Assembly (NCBI RefSeq): GCF_030693775.1
Contig: NZ_JAUXZY010000004.1
Location: forward strand, 930,001 to 994,000
Reading direction: 5' to 3'
DNA: 64,000 nt
Source: Polynucleobacter sp.
GTDB taxonomy: Bacteria > Pseudomonadota > Gammaproteobacteria > Burkholderiales > Burkholderiaceae
The position numbers were made by a program, and so were the translations under genes. A model generated the notes under the pieces. That model saw nothing but the letters and a program-made list of their open reading frames with translations, was not told the origin of the DNA and made no database searches. Positions 19,285 through 28,796 of the stretch are shown piece after piece. Each line of letters starts with the position of its first letter. Positions within the stretch are counted from its first letter, which is position 1.

Positions 19285-20610
19285 ATGAGTAAATTAATCG
19301 AAATTCACGTACCCGATATCGGCGACTACAGCGACGTACCTGTGATTGAAGTACTCGTCAAAGTTGGCGATGTGATTGAAAAAGAGCAGTCGGTTGTTAC
19401 ATTGGAGTCCGATAAGGCCACAATGGACGTGCCTTCATCGCACGCAGGCCTTGTGAAAGAAATTAAAGTCAAGGTAGGCGATTTGATTTCAGAAGGTGCG
19501 CTGGTATTGGTAGTGGAGTCCAGCGATACTGCTGCCGCTTCTGCTCCAGTAGTAAGTGCTCCAGCTCCCCAGGCAGCGCCTGCGATTCCTTCTGTTCCTG
19601 CATCCATAACAACACCCACACCAACACCGGTGGCTGCAGTGGTAGCGGTGCCGGCATCACCTGTAGCTCAAGCCATACCAACAGCTGGGGCTGATGTGAG
19701 TCACGCTAGTCCAACGGTACGTAAATATGCTCGTGAATTGGGTGTCAACGTTGCCCTTGTTAAAGGATCGGGCCCCAAAGGCCGCATTACGCAGGAAGAC
19801 GTTCAGGCTTTTGTAAAAGGCGTGATGAGTGGCGCTACTTCAACTGCAAGCACGAAGACCGGTGGCAATATGGGCGGTCTGGATTTATTGCCATGGCCCA
19901 CCGTTGACTTTACCAAGTTTGGTGCGATTGAGCGTCAACCCTTGTCCCGTATTAAAAAGTTATCCGCAGCCAATTTGGCGCGCAACTGGGTGATGATTCC
20001 GGCGGTTACCTATCATGAAGACGCGGACATTACCGAGCTTGAGGCGTTCCGTGTTTCAACTAATAAAGAGAATGAAAAGCAGGGTAATAAGATCACAATG
20101 CTAGCGTTCATGATCAAAGCGGCAGTAGCCGCACTGAAAAAGTATCCAGAATTCAATAGCTCGCTCGATGGTGATGATTTAGTCCTGAAAAAATACTTTC
20201 ACATTGCCTTTGCTGCAGATACTCCCAATGGCCTCGTTGTTCCAGTCATTCGCAATGCCGATCAAAAGGGCATCAATGAGATTGCCCGCGAGACCGGTGA
20301 GCTTGCTGCATTGGCACGGGAAGGCAAATTAAAGCCAGATCAAATGCAGGGCGCCAGCTTCACCATCTCCTCCCTTGGCGGTATTGGCGGAACTTATTTT
20401 GCGCCGATCATCAATGCACCTGAGGTCGCTATTTTGGGCGTCAGCAAAGCGGCAATGAAACCAGTCTGGGATGGCAAGCAATTTGTGCCCAGGCTGATAT
20501 GCCCACTGTCCTTGACGGCAGATCACCGCGTGATCGATGGCGCTTCGGCGACGCGATTTACGGCCTACATTGCCCAGCTCCTGGCTGATTTCCGCCGTGC
20601 GGCACTTTAA
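19285..20610 (+). CDS. aceF: Dihydrolipoamide acetyltransferase E2 with one lipoyl domain
   Basis: A 441-residue E2. One lipoyl domain lies at about residues 1-78 with the lipoylated lysine in ESDKATMDV. A proline/alanine-rich linker (about 83-125) and a peripheral-subunit-binding domain (SPTVRKYARELGV) follow. The catalytic domain ends with the acyltransferase motif DHRVIDGA. It transfers acetyl from lipoamide to CoA. E. coli AceF has three lipoyl domains; here one is on E2 and another is on E3, as in other betaproteobacteria and Neisseria. It lies between aceE and lpdA in the operon. Confidence 0.97.
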   Translation: MSKLIEIHVPDIGDYSDVPVIEVLVKVGDVIEKEQSVVTLESDKATMDVPSSHAGLVKEIKVKVGDLISEGALVLVVESSDTAAASAPVVSAPAPQAAPAIPSVPASITTPTPTPVAAVVAVPASPVAQAIPTAGADVSHASPTVRKYARELGVNVALVKGSGPKGRITQEDVQAFVKGVMSGATSTASTKTGGNMGGLDLLPWPTVDFTKFGAIERQPLSRIKKLSAANLARNWVMIPAVTYHEDADITELEAFRVSTNKENEKQGNKITMLAFMIKAAVAALKKYPEFNSSLDGDDLVLKKYFHIAFAADTPNGLVVPVIRNADQKGINEIARETGELAALAREGKLKPDQMQGASFTISSLGGIGGTYFAPIINAPEVAILGVSKAAMKPVWDGKQFVPRLICPLSLTADHRVIDGASATRFTAYIAQLLADFRRAAL

Positions 20611-20621
20611 AAGGAATCACC

Positions 20622-22421
20622 ATGACTAAGCAATTGATTCTGGTTCCGGACATTGGTGACTACGACGATGTGCCCGTGATTGAGGTGCTGGTAAAGGTAG
20701 GCGATCGGATTGAAAAAGAGCAGCCATTATTAGTTTTAGAGTCGGATAAGGCCACCATGGAAGTGCCGGCTGATGCGGCTGGTACGATTACCAGCATTGC
20801 AGTGAAGGTGGACGATAAAGTTAAAAAGGGCACCGTTATTGCTGAGATTGAACTCGAGGCTGGTGCCGCGCCAAAGCCAAATGCGCCTATCGCATCGGCT
20901 CCAACTCCAAACGCAGCCCCATCACCACAACCCACTGCCGCACCAATTGCAGTTAGCAATGCAGCGAGTGCTTTTCAGGGTAAGGTAGATCATGAATGCG
21001 ATTTACTGGTCCTCGGCGCAGGCCCCGGCGGCTATAGCGCTGCATTTCGTGCTGCCGATTTAGGTCTGAACGTTATTCTGGTTGAACGCTATCCAACTCT
21101 AGGCGGCGTTTGCTTAAACGTCGGCTGTATTCCATCCAAAGCTCTGTTGCACACAGCTGCGGTGATGGATGAAGCGAAAACCATGTCAAAGCACGGCATT
21201 AGCTTTGGTACCCCAACCATCGACATTGATCAGTTGCGCGCCTACAAAGATGGCGTGATTGGCAAATTGACCGGTGGTCTGGCTGGTATGGCAAAAGCAC
21301 GTAAGGTGAAGGTTGTCCGTGGTCTTGGTCGTTTTGTGGATGCAAACCACGTTGAAGTCAATCTAACCGCAGGGCCCAGTCAAGAAGCAAGCGGTCAAAA
21401 AGAAGTGATTCGTTTTCAGAAAGCAATTATTGCTGCCGGCAGTCAGCCGATCAAGCTGCCATTTTTGCCGGATGATCCGCGCGTTGTCGATAGTACGGGC
21501 GCACTCCTTTTGAAGAGTATTCCTAAGCGCATGTTAGTCATTGGTGGCGGCATCATTGGTTTAGAGATGGCGACGGTCTATAGTGCCTTGGGCTCCAAAA
21601 TTGATATTGCTGAAATGCTCGATGGGCTGATGGCGGGTGCCGATCGCGATTTAGAGAAGGTCTGGGAAAAGCACAATGCGGGACGCTTTGATAAGGTCAT
21701 GCTCAAAACGCGCGCTGCCAAAGCAGAAGCGAAGCCCGACGGAATTCATGTCACGTTTGAAGGTGATGCTGCGCCTGCAGATCCGCAAGCCTATGACTTG
21801 GTATTGGTTGCGGTAGGGCGCTCACCGAATGGCAAAAAGATTGATGCGGGCAATGCCGGCGTTGCGGTAGATGATCGCGGCTTTATTGCCGTTGATCAGC
21901 AGATGCGCACGAACGTCCCGCACATTTTTGCGATTGGTGACATTGTGGGTCAGCCCATGCTTGCTCATAAGGCAGTGCACGAAGGCCACGTTGCAGCAGA
22001 AGCGGCAGCTGGTCAAAAATCCTTTTTTGATGCCAAGCAAATTCCTTCTGTTGCCTATACCGATCCCGAAGTAGCTTGGGCCGGACTCACTGAAGAGCAA
22101 TGCAAGGCGCAAGGCATTGCCTATGAGAAAGGCCTCTTTCCCTGGGCAGCGAGTGGCCGCGCGATTGCCAACGGTCGCGACGAAGGATTTACCAAACTCT
22201 TATTTGACGCCAAAACCCACCGAATTATTGGCGGCGGTATTGTTGGCACCCATGCGGGTGATTTAATTGGTGAAGTCTGTCTTGCAATTGAGATGGGAGC
22301 AGATGCCATTGATATGGGTAAAACCATTCATCCGCATCCCACCCTGGGGGAGTCGGTTGGCTTGGCAGCCGAAGCGGCGCACGGGCACTGCACCGACTTG
22401 CCGCCGGTTCGAAAGAAGTAA
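20622..22421 (+). CDS. lpdA: Dihydrolipoamide dehydrogenase E3 with N-terminal lipoyl domain
   Basis: A 599-residue E3, about 120 residues longer than a plain Lpd because residues 1-78 form a lipoyl domain (ESDKATMEV) joined by a Pro/Ala linker to about residue 115. The FAD motif is GAGPGGYSAAFRAADLG, the redox disulfide is CLNVGCIPSK, the NAD motif is GGGIIGLEMA, and the C-terminal active-site histidine is in HPHPTLGES. It reoxidises the lipoyl arms of the PDH complex with NAD. It starts 11 bases after aceF. Confidence 0.97.
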   Translation: MTKQLILVPDIGDYDDVPVIEVLVKVGDRIEKEQPLLVLESDKATMEVPADAAGTITSIAVKVDDKVKKGTVIAEIELEAGAAPKPNAPIASAPTPNAAPSPQPTAAPIAVSNAASAFQGKVDHECDLLVLGAGPGGYSAAFRAADLGLNVILVERYPTLGGVCLNVGCIPSKALLHTAAVMDEAKTMSKHGISFGTPTIDIDQLRAYKDGVIGKLTGGLAGMAKARKVKVVRGLGRFVDANHVEVNLTAGPSQEASGQKEVIRFQKAIIAAGSQPIKLPFLPDDPRVVDSTGALLLKSIPKRMLVIGGGIIGLEMATVYSALGSKIDIAEMLDGLMAGADRDLEKVWEKHNAGRFDKVMLKTRAAKAEAKPDGIHVTFEGDAAPADPQAYDLVLVAVGRSPNGKKIDAGNAGVAVDDRGFIAVDQQMRTNVPHIFAIGDIVGQPMLAHKAVHEGHVAAEAAAGQKSFFDAKQIPSVAYTDPEVAWAGLTEEQCKAQGIAYEKGLFPWAASGRAIANGRDEGFTKLLFDAKTHRIIGGGIVGTHAGDLIGEVCLAIEMGADAIDMGKTIHPHPTLGESVGLAAEAAHGHCTDLPPVRKK

Positions 22422-22470
22422 TGCCTTGATTGCGTGATTTTTTAAACGCAGTAGACCGCCAATCAAAAGA

Positions 22471-22503
22471 AAAATCCCCTGCCAGAGTCTGACAGGGGAT
22501 TTT
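22471..22503. terminator. Bidirectional terminator between lpdA and phasin gene
   Basis: AAAATCCCCTG (22471-22481) pairs perfectly with CAGGGGATTTT (22493-22503) around an 11-base loop. The A-run on one side and T-run on the other let it end both the PDH operon (+) and the phasin gene (-). Confidence 0.9.
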
Positions 22504-22531
22504 GTTTGGGGCCTGGGCCCTGTAGTTTCGA

Positions 22532-23083
22532 TTAACGCTTTGAAGATTTAGTGGCCTTCTCGGTGGCCTTCAATACGGATTCAGTTGCATTGTTCAGGTT
22601 TGTTTGAGCGACATCCAGCGCCTGCTTCATGGCTTTTTGGCTGTTCTCGTAAATGGTGCTGGCCGAGGCAATCGCTTGCTTCATCGCTGCAACAGCTGCT
22701 TCTGAGCCAGCCGGCGCATTTTTGCTCCAGTCTTCGACCATGGCGTTCATTTTCTTTTGGCTGGCCTGCATTTCTTTTTCAGTTGTTTTGGAAAAGCCCG
22801 CTTGGGTATCGTTTGCTAATTCGTATAAATGGCGGCTATAGGCCATCATCTTTTCGGCCATGGGCTGGACGGATTGGGCCTGATGGGCTAATAGCTGTTG
22901 TACATCTTTAATTTCCAATGCCTTTTTGGCATTAGTCATGCTGTCGCTCAAACTGGCCTTGGCAATGTGCATATTGAGTTCAACCAACTTTTCAATGCTG
23001 ACTAGTGCCTGATTTGTAATACCGGTGAGGGTTTCTAGGTTGGCCTTTTGTGCGGCGGCCAGTTGCTCTGGTGTGAGGTTCAT
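22532..23083 (-). CDS. phaP: Phasin family protein
   Basis: A 183-residue helical, Ala/Lys/Gln-rich protein with the phasin pattern MNLTPEQLAAAQKANLETL and long amphipathic helices, ending in a basic KATKSSKR tail. Phasins coat polyhydroxyalkanoate granules and control their size. Phasin-like proteins also occur in strains without obvious PHA synthesis. The Shine-Dalgarno CGGAG precedes the ATG. The gene is monocistronic and upstream DNA is very AT-rich, with a TATAAT (minus strand, 23144-23139) that may be its -10 element. A 3-hydroxybutyryl-CoA dehydrogenase at 34380 could be metabolically linked, but no phaC is seen here. Confidence 0.9.
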   Translation of the reverse strand: MNLTPEQLAAAQKANLETLTGITNQALVSIEKLVELNMHIAKASLSDSMTNAKKALEIKDVQQLLAHQAQSVQPMAEKMMAYSRHLYELANDTQAGFSKTTEKEMQASQKKMNAMVEDWSKNAPAGSEAAVAAMKQAIASASTIYENSQKAMKQALDVAQTNLNNATESVLKATEKATKSSKR

Positions 23084-23318
23084 TTTCTATCTCCGAGTAA
23101 TTGATGGGGTGCTGTATGGCTAATAACTATTACTTAAGATTATAGTTTTATTTTTGTTGCATTGCACAAAGATTTTAATATTCATATTTAATAAGAATAA
23201 AAACATTAAAAAACAATAGCTTATAAGTAAATATTTAAGTAAAAGGTTATTCGACTTGTGGTGGTCTTCCTGGAGCTAAAATCAGATAACAGAATAAAAA
23301 AAGCAAATAAAAGGATTT

Positions 23319-24188
23319 ATGGCGTTCAGGCTTGAAGGTGCGATTGCGCCTGTTTTCGTTCTTTTATGGAGCACGGGCTTCATCATCGCCAAACTAGCAA
23401 TGCCCTTTGTGGAGCCGGCCACGTTCTTGTTTTGGCGCTACCTGGGAATCTTGCTAGCCATGGGGGCCCTCAGCTTGGTGTGGCGACCAGCCTCTTGGCC
23501 GAATCAATCGCAACTCGGACATTTGCTAATTGCCGGCGTTCTGCTGCAATTTGGTTATTTAATGGGCGTATGGGCAGCCGTTCGCTTGGGTATGACCGCC
23601 GGACTGGTGGCCCTAATTGTTGGTTTGCAACCGATCATCACGGCCTGGTTTGCGGCATGGGTATCCGAGCATGTATCGCCGCGCCAGTGGCTCGGTTTGC
23701 TGCTGGGGATAGCGGGGGTTGGTCTTGTCGTTGCCGAGAAAATGAACTTTACGCCCATACCCGTCATTAGTTACTTTCTTGCGTTTGCCGCCTTATTGTC
23801 GATTACCTTTGGTACGCTCTATCAGAAGAAGTATTGCCCTGTGTTTGACTTGCGATCGGGCTCTTTAATCCAATTCAGCATCGCCTTACTTTTATCCTTC
23901 CTTTGTATGGCGCTATTTGAAGAAGGCACCATGGTTTGGAATACGCCCGTCATCATCGCCATGCTCTGGGCAATCTTCCCCATCTCGATTGGTTCTGTGA
24001 GCTTGCTGTTCATCATGATTCGCAAGGGTGCGGCAACCAAGGTCACGAGTCTGTTGTACCTAACGCCACCTACGACTGCGATTATGGCGTGGTTCTTATT
24101 TGATGAACCCTTGACCTGGATGATGGCGGCAGGGATTATTTTGACGATGGGGGCGGTTGTGCTGGTGAATCAAAAGGCGCGTCAATAA
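23319..24188 (+). CDS. EamA/DMT family transporter
   Basis: A 289-residue membrane protein with about ten hydrophobic helices in two EamA repeats (first repeat to about 135, second from about 150). It starts MAFRLEGAIAPVFVLLWSTG, the usual EamA N-terminal helix with the WSTGF motif. AAGGA precedes the ATG at good spacing. Relatives are drug/metabolite or amino acid exporters. No neighbour indicates the substrate. The 235 bases upstream (23084-23318) are AT-rich and contain no gene. Confidence 0.9.
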   Translation: MAFRLEGAIAPVFVLLWSTGFIIAKLAMPFVEPATFLFWRYLGILLAMGALSLVWRPASWPNQSQLGHLLIAGVLLQFGYLMGVWAAVRLGMTAGLVALIVGLQPIITAWFAAWVSEHVSPRQWLGLLLGIAGVGLVVAEKMNFTPIPVISYFLAFAALLSITFGTLYQKKYCPVFDLRSGSLIQFSIALLLSFLCMALFEEGTMVWNTPVIIAMLWAIFPISIGSVSLLFIMIRKGAATKVTSLLYLTPPTTAIMAWFLFDEPLTWMMAAGIILTMGAVVLVNQKARQ

Positions 24189-24253
24189 ATCACCCTGAAC
24201 CCGTCAAAGTTTATTATCATTACGGCTATTGTTAGGTGAAGAGGTAGTGCTGC

Positions 24254-25360
24254 ATGCGATTACGAAGCCGGCTTGGAGTTGCCTTATGGATGACCCTGTT
24301 TGCGGTCTCTTATATCCCCGACGCTGCAATTGCCCAAACTAGCTCGAGCAATCAAAAGCAAGCGCCTGCTAAAGACAAGCCAAAACAAAACCAGTCGGCC
24401 AATAAAGCGCCTGCTGCGAAACCGGGTAGCACGAATAAAACAATTAAAACAACTAAGCCGGCAAAGACTGGCAATACGAAGACGGCTAAGAAAACCAAAG
24501 ATGTACGGGTAACCGTTACTCGCCCAGCAAATAATGCAACTACCGGCTCAAGACCTTCTTTTGCCACGGCAATGGGCTTGCGGGGCCAACATGATGATCT
24601 CAGTCTGAAGTCCAGCGTGGCGATGGTCGTCAATCAAGATACCAATGACGTATTGTTTGAGAAAAATACCGGCGTTAGCCTGCCAATTGCATCCATTACG
24701 AAGTTAATGGGTGCCATGGTGGTACTCGATGCTGACTTGCCTTTGGATGAGCCCATTAAGATTAATGCGGAGGATGCCCGTAGCTACGGAAAATCGCGGC
24801 TTGCTACCGGCACATCGCTGACACGCCGTGAAGCGATGCTTCTATCGCTGATGTCCTCTGAAAATCGCGCTGCCTACACCTTGGGCAGGAACTACCCAGG
24901 AGGCATTCCTGCCTTTGTTGCTGCCATGAATCAAAAAGCCCGTGATCTTGGCATGCGGAACTCGCGCTTTGCTGATCCCAGCGGCTTATCCAGTGAGAAC
25001 GTCGCCACTGCAGATGACTTGGCGAAAATGGTGAGTGCATCTTATCAGTACAAGGCCATTCGGGAGTATTCCACTTGGCCTGACCTCACCATGGTGATTA
25101 ACAATCGCCCACAAACTTTTTTGAATACCAATCGCCTGGTTCGTTCTGGCGACATGGACATCGGACTGCAAAAAACCGGGTTTATTAGTGCCGCCGGTAA
25201 ATGCCTCGTGATGCAAGCCAACATCAATGGCTCGCCCTTGCTGCTCGTCTTTTTAGATTCAGTGGGCACGCAATCCCGTTTTGCAGATGCGGTACGCGTC
25301 AAGGATTGGTATCAGCAAATGGATCCCAGTGAGATCCGTCCACTGCGTCGCTTGATGTAA
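24254..25360 (+). CDS. pbpG: D-alanyl-D-alanine endopeptidase, S11 family (PbpG/PBP7-like)
   Basis: A 368-residue periplasmic S11 peptidase. An N-terminal signal peptide (to about residue 27, AIA) is followed by a long low-complexity Lys/Ala/Thr/Pro linker (about 30-90). The three penicillin-binding motifs are present: SITK (SxxK nucleophile and base), SEN (SxN), and KTG (QKTGF). It cleaves D,D cross-links or trims peptidoglycan and should be inhibited by beta-lactams. The short length and SEN motif fit PbpG rather than DacA. It converges with the IclR gene. A run of nine G follows it at 25371-25379. Confidence 0.92.
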   Translation: MRLRSRLGVALWMTLFAVSYIPDAAIAQTSSSNQKQAPAKDKPKQNQSANKAPAAKPGSTNKTIKTTKPAKTGNTKTAKKTKDVRVTVTRPANNATTGSRPSFATAMGLRGQHDDLSLKSSVAMVVNQDTNDVLFEKNTGVSLPIASITKLMGAMVVLDADLPLDEPIKINAEDARSYGKSRLATGTSLTRREAMLLSLMSSENRAAYTLGRNYPGGIPAFVAAMNQKARDLGMRNSRFADPSGLSSENVATADDLAKMVSASYQYKAIREYSTWPDLTMVINNRPQTFLNTNRLVRSGDMDIGLQKTGFISAAGKCLVMQANINGSPLLLVFLDSVGTQSRFADAVRVKDWYQQMDPSEIRPLRRLM

Positions 25361-25403
25361 TTTCTTTGTAGGGGGGGGGATTTGCTTCTTTCTCCCACAA
25401 GAC

Positions 25404-26204
25404 TTACTTCGAGGTAAATCCCATTCCTTTTGAAATTTGCATGGCGGTATCTTGGAGCGCCTTGAGCCAGTCTGCCTGAATGCGATCCGTAGGAGCGCTG
25501 AGCGATAAGCCAGCCACCAATTTGCCTGTGTCATCGAGGATGCCGGCCGCCAAGCAACTCACGCCTAATTCCAATTCTTCATCGTCGCTGGCATGCCCCA
25601 ACTGATTGACTTTAGACAATTCAGTTTCAAGCTTACGCAATTCGGTAATGCTATTGCGGGTATGTCCAGCTAAGCCGGTCCGAGTTGCATAGGCTCGCAC
25701 CTTGGTCGAGTCATCGCTTGCCAAAAACAGCTTACCAACCGAGGTGAGGTGCAGCGGCGCACGACCGCCAATCGCACGAACCACTTGCATGCCTGAACGT
25801 TCGCTATAGGCGCGATCGACGTAGACAATCTCGTCGCCTTGTCGGACGGATAGGTTGATGGTTTCCCCGGTGATTTTATGGAGTGCGCGCATCGGTGCTT
25901 GAGCTGCCTCTCGAACTGAGAGCCGAGCTTTCACTAGATTGCCGAGCTCTAAGAGTCGCAGACCGAGCCGATAAGTGCCGCCATCGCCGCGCTCAACCAG
26001 TCTGCAGGCAACCATGTCATTTAATATGCGGTGCGCCGTGGAAGGATGGAGTGCAGTTTGCTCAGCCAAAATCTTCAGGCTGCAGGCATCCTCATGCTTC
26101 GCAAGGGCATCGAGCAAATTCATCATGCGCTCGACCACCTGGATGGCGGTCTTTCCAACCTCACCAGGGGCTTTAGCCATTTTTGCTACTTTGGGGTTAT
26201 CCAT
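25404..26204 (-). CDS. IclR family transcriptional regulator
   Basis: IclR-type regulator of 266 residues from the chosen ATG. The winged helix-turn-helix lies in the N-terminal quarter (CSLKILAEQTALHPSTAHRIL) and the effector-binding domain follows, with RAIGGRAPLHLTSVGKLFLA, the usual IclR ligand-domain signature. A GTG at 26252 would add 16 residues but lacks a Shine-Dalgarno sequence, so ATG 26204 is preferred. The neighbours pbpG and pyrD give no target. IclR regulators often control aromatic or organic acid catabolism. Confidence 0.9.
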   Translation of the reverse strand: MDNPKVAKMAKAPGEVGKTAIQVVERMMNLLDALAKHEDACSLKILAEQTALHPSTAHRILNDMVACRLVERGDGGTYRLGLRLLELGNLVKARLSVREAAQAPMRALHKITGETINLSVRQGDEIVYVDRAYSERSGMQVVRAIGGRAPLHLTSVGKLFLASDDSTKVRAYATRTGLAGHTRNSITELRKLETELSKVNQLGHASDDEELELGVSCLAAGILDDTGKLVAGLSLSAPTDRIQADWLKALQDTAMQISKGMGFTSK

Positions 26205-26278
26205 TGCTTTATTGTAGCCATTCTTGATGGAATTGCACAATGTGAAAACCACTACCGAAAAAATAGTCGCTTATATGG

Positions 26279-27304
26279 CTATTTCAGGGCTAGGGCGCAT
26301 TCCCGAACCAGTTCCGGACCCTTAAAAATGAGGCCGCTATACAGTTGCACCACACTGGCTCCCGCAGCACGTTTTTCCTGGGCATCTTCTCCGGAAAGGA
26401 TGCCGCCGACGCCAATAATCGGTATCCGGTTATCAAGGTGTTGCTTGAGCGACTCTATAACGGCATTGGATAGGGTGCGAACCGGCGCACCAGAGAGTCC
26501 GCCAGCTTCGGTGCCATGCTCCAGATGGGCGACTGCGCTTCGCTCAATCGTGGTGTTGGTTGCAATTACGGCGTCAATTTCAAACTCAATAAGCAAGTCG
26601 GCGATCAAACGGATGTCGGTGGGATCGAGGTCCGGTGCAATCTTTAGAAATAAGGGTTTGCGAACGCCATGCTGATCGCATAGAGCGGTACGTGCCAGCT
26701 GAATGCTACTCAGCAGGGAACGCAGCATGTCTTCACCTTGCAGAGCTCGGAGGTTCTTGGTATTGGGCGATGAAATATTCACTGTAATGTAGGATGAAAC
26801 GGCGTAAACCTTTTTTAATCCAATTACATAATCGTCGGCGGCAGCTTCGATTGGGGTGCTGGCATTCTTGCCTATGTTTAAACCAATAACACCGCCGGAT
26901 TGCCAGTAGCGTGAGGCCTTCACGCGGGCCACGCATGCGTCTACGCCATCGTTATTAAAGCCCATGCGGTTAATAATTCCATCAACCTCGCTGAGGCGGA
27001 ACATGCGCGGCTTTGGATTGCCCGGTTGCGGTAGCGGCGTTACGGTACCGATTTCTAAAAAGCCAAAACCCAGAGCGGCAAGAGCATCAATATGCTTGCC
27101 ATCTTTGTCTAAGCCGGCAGCGAGACCAACCCGATTACGCAAATGCAAGCCGCAAAATATCTGGGGGTCGACGACGGGCTTGGGCACGAAATGGGGGAGT
27201 AAGCCGAGCGCGTGCGCCCGGTCCATACTGCCCAGAGCTAGGTTATGGGCTTGCTCAGGATCAAGGCAAAAGAGCGCAGGGCGTAAAAAGGAGTAAGCGG
27301 ACAT
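26279..27304 (-). CDS. pyrD: Dihydroorotate dehydrogenase, quinone-dependent (class 2)
   Basis: A 341-residue class 2 enzyme, close to E. coli PyrD (336). It oxidises dihydroorotate to orotate in pyrimidine synthesis and passes electrons to the quinone pool at the inner membrane. The N-terminal extension (MSAYSFLRPALFCLDPEQAH) is the membrane-associating helix pair of class 2. NRVGLAAGLDKDGKH binds FMN, the catalytic serine lies in VNISSPNTKNLR, and IGVGGI and GASVVQLYSGLIF bind the FMN phosphate. It is the last gene of a minus-strand run with bpt and aat, a common arrangement in the group. Confidence 0.97.
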   Translation of the reverse strand: MSAYSFLRPALFCLDPEQAHNLALGSMDRAHALGLLPHFVPKPVVDPQIFCGLHLRNRVGLAAGLDKDGKHIDALAALGFGFLEIGTVTPLPQPGNPKPRMFRLSEVDGIINRMGFNNDGVDACVARVKASRYWQSGGVIGLNIGKNASTPIEAAADDYVIGLKKVYAVSSYITVNISSPNTKNLRALQGEDMLRSLLSSIQLARTALCDQHGVRKPLFLKIAPDLDPTDIRLIADLLIEFEIDAVIATNTTIERSAVAHLEHGTEAGGLSGAPVRTLSNAVIESLKQHLDNRIPIIGVGGILSGEDAQEKRAAGASVVQLYSGLIFKGPELVRECALALK

Positions 27305-27312
27305 GAATTGAA

Positions 27313-28059
27313 TTATCGCGTATGCAAGGGCTGCCAGAGGTTATCGATCAGACCTTCGATGGCCTTGAACTTCGACTTATACGCCATCTTCTGACTTTCT
27401 TGGATGTAATAGCCCAGGTAGAGATAAGGCCGCTTCAGTAGCCTTACTTGTTCTATTTGCCACAGAATACTGTAGGTACCGTAACTAGCATTGGATGCCG
27501 TAGTGTCGTAAAAGGTGTAGACCGACGAAATGCCGGCTTCGACAATATCAATGATGCTGACCATGCGTAGGCGTCCTGGCTCTGGGTCCCCGGGCCCGTC
27601 CCGAAATTCAACTAAACGCGAGTTCACTCTGCTTTGCAGTAAAAACTGCGTGTATTGCTCTTGGTCATCGCGGTTCATGTCGCCATCATGATGGCGCTGC
27701 TCTTGGTAGCGGCGATACAGTGCGTAGTGCTCGTCGGTATAACTCAAGTGCAGTACATGAGCTTCTAAATTGGCATGTTGCTTTTGAGCGCGCTGTTGGC
27801 TGCGATTCGGGACAAAGTGCTCAACGGGTATACGCGTAGCAATGCACGCCTTGCAGTGATCGCAATAGGGGCGATAGGTAAATAGGCCGCTGCGCCGAAA
27901 TCCAGCATTGACTAAATCGCCGTACATATCGCTATGCACCAAGTGGGACGGTGTAGCAACCTGTGAACGCGCGGTTTGGTGCGGTAGATAGCTGCAGGTA
28001 TAGGACGCGGTGGCATAAAACTGCAGCGCAGTAATCGGGAGCTCATTGATTTGACTCAT
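27313..28059 (-). CDS. bpt: Aspartate/glutamate leucyltransferase
   Basis: A 248-residue Bpt (bacterial R-transferase-like protein), which transfers leucine from Leu-tRNA to N-terminal Asp or Glu and marks proteins for ClpAP. The ATE N-terminal pattern [15 protein letters not shown] and the cysteine pair YCDHCKAC are visible, with the late YLGYYIQES. The chosen ATG at 28059 overlaps the aat stop as ATGA and is preceded by GGAG; a GTG at 28065 is less likely. It is coupled to aat, so both N-degron leucyltransferases are made together. Confidence 0.96.
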   Translation of the reverse strand: MSQINELPITALQFYATASYTCSYLPHQTARSQVATPSHLVHSDMYGDLVNAGFRRSGLFTYRPYCDHCKACIATRIPVEHFVPNRSQQRAQKQHANLEAHVLHLSYTDEHYALYRRYQEQRHHDGDMNRDDQEQYTQFLLQSRVNSRLVEFRDGPGDPEPGRLRMVSIIDIVEAGISSVYTFYDTTASNASYGTYSILWQIEQVRLLKRPYLYLGYYIQESQKMAYKSKFKAIEGLIDNLWQPLHTR

Positions 28060-28793
28060 AGCCACCGCTCCAATGCAGTTTTATCAAAACGCCATGGACT
28101 AACGATTGACTCTCGGCTGATGGCATCGCGTGCCAGGGATAAAAATTGCGTGCGCGGAATTGGACCTCCCCCCAGTGACCGGAGGTGGTTCGTTTCCTGT
28201 TGGCAATCAATCATAGGCACCTCATGATCGTAGCACCAAGCGCAAAGCAAGGCTAAAGCGAGCTTCGAGCTATCGGCTCGGCGACTAAACATCGATTCAC
28301 CAAAGACCATACGCCCAAAACTAACGCAGTACAGACCGCCCAACAGACGATCGCCTTGCTTGACCGCAATGCTGTGGGCAAAGCCGCTTTCAAATAGCTG
28401 GCTGTATGCATCCACAATTTCATGGGTAATCCAGGTGCCATCCTGGTCCTTGCGTGGACTTAGGGCGCAGGCCCGCATAATCGAACCAAAATCACCATCG
28501 ACCTCAATATGGCAGGTGGGGTCGTGATAAAAATGCCGCATGGTTTTTTGCAATGAGTTGCTCACCTTAAAATTTTTTGGCTCTAGCACCATCCGTGGGT
28601 TTGGCGACCACCATAAAACCGGTTGATTATCGGAGTACCAGGGAAATAAACCAAGCCGATAGGCTGATTCCAGCTGCCCTGGATAGATGCGTTCACTGAC
28701 AGCAAAAAGCCCGATTACTTCAGGGTCTGGATCAGGCATGACTGCTGGATCAGGAAACGCATCATCAGGCCCTAGCCAAGCAATTTGACTCAT
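28056..28793 (-). CDS. aat: Leucyl/phenylalanyl-tRNA-protein transferase
   Basis: A 245-residue Aat. It adds Leu or Phe to proteins with N-terminal Lys or Arg and feeds the ClpS/ClpAP N-degron pathway in the cytoplasm. Family signatures are [37 protein letters not shown], and [14 protein letters not shown]. It overlaps bpt by four bases and starts three bases after the Nudix gene, in a minus-strand operon. Both genes begin with the same ATGAGTCAAAT bases. Confidence 0.97.
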   Translation of the reverse strand: MSQIAWLGPDDAFPDPAVMPDPDPEVIGLFAVSERIYPGQLESAYRLGLFPWYSDNQPVLWWSPNPRMVLEPKNFKVSNSLQKTMRHFYHDPTCHIEVDGDFGSIMRACALSPRKDQDGTWITHEIVDAYSQLFESGFAHSIAVKQGDRLLGGLYCVSFGRMVFGESMFSRRADSSKLALALLCAWCYDHEVPMIDCQQETNHLRSLGGGPIPRTQFLSLARDAISRESIVSPWRFDKTALERWL

Positions 28794-28796
28794 TGC

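Noticed and set aside
26205..26252. Upstream GTG start for the IclR gene
   Set aside because: There is no Shine-Dalgarno sequence before it, and the added 16 residues do not look like an IclR N-terminus.
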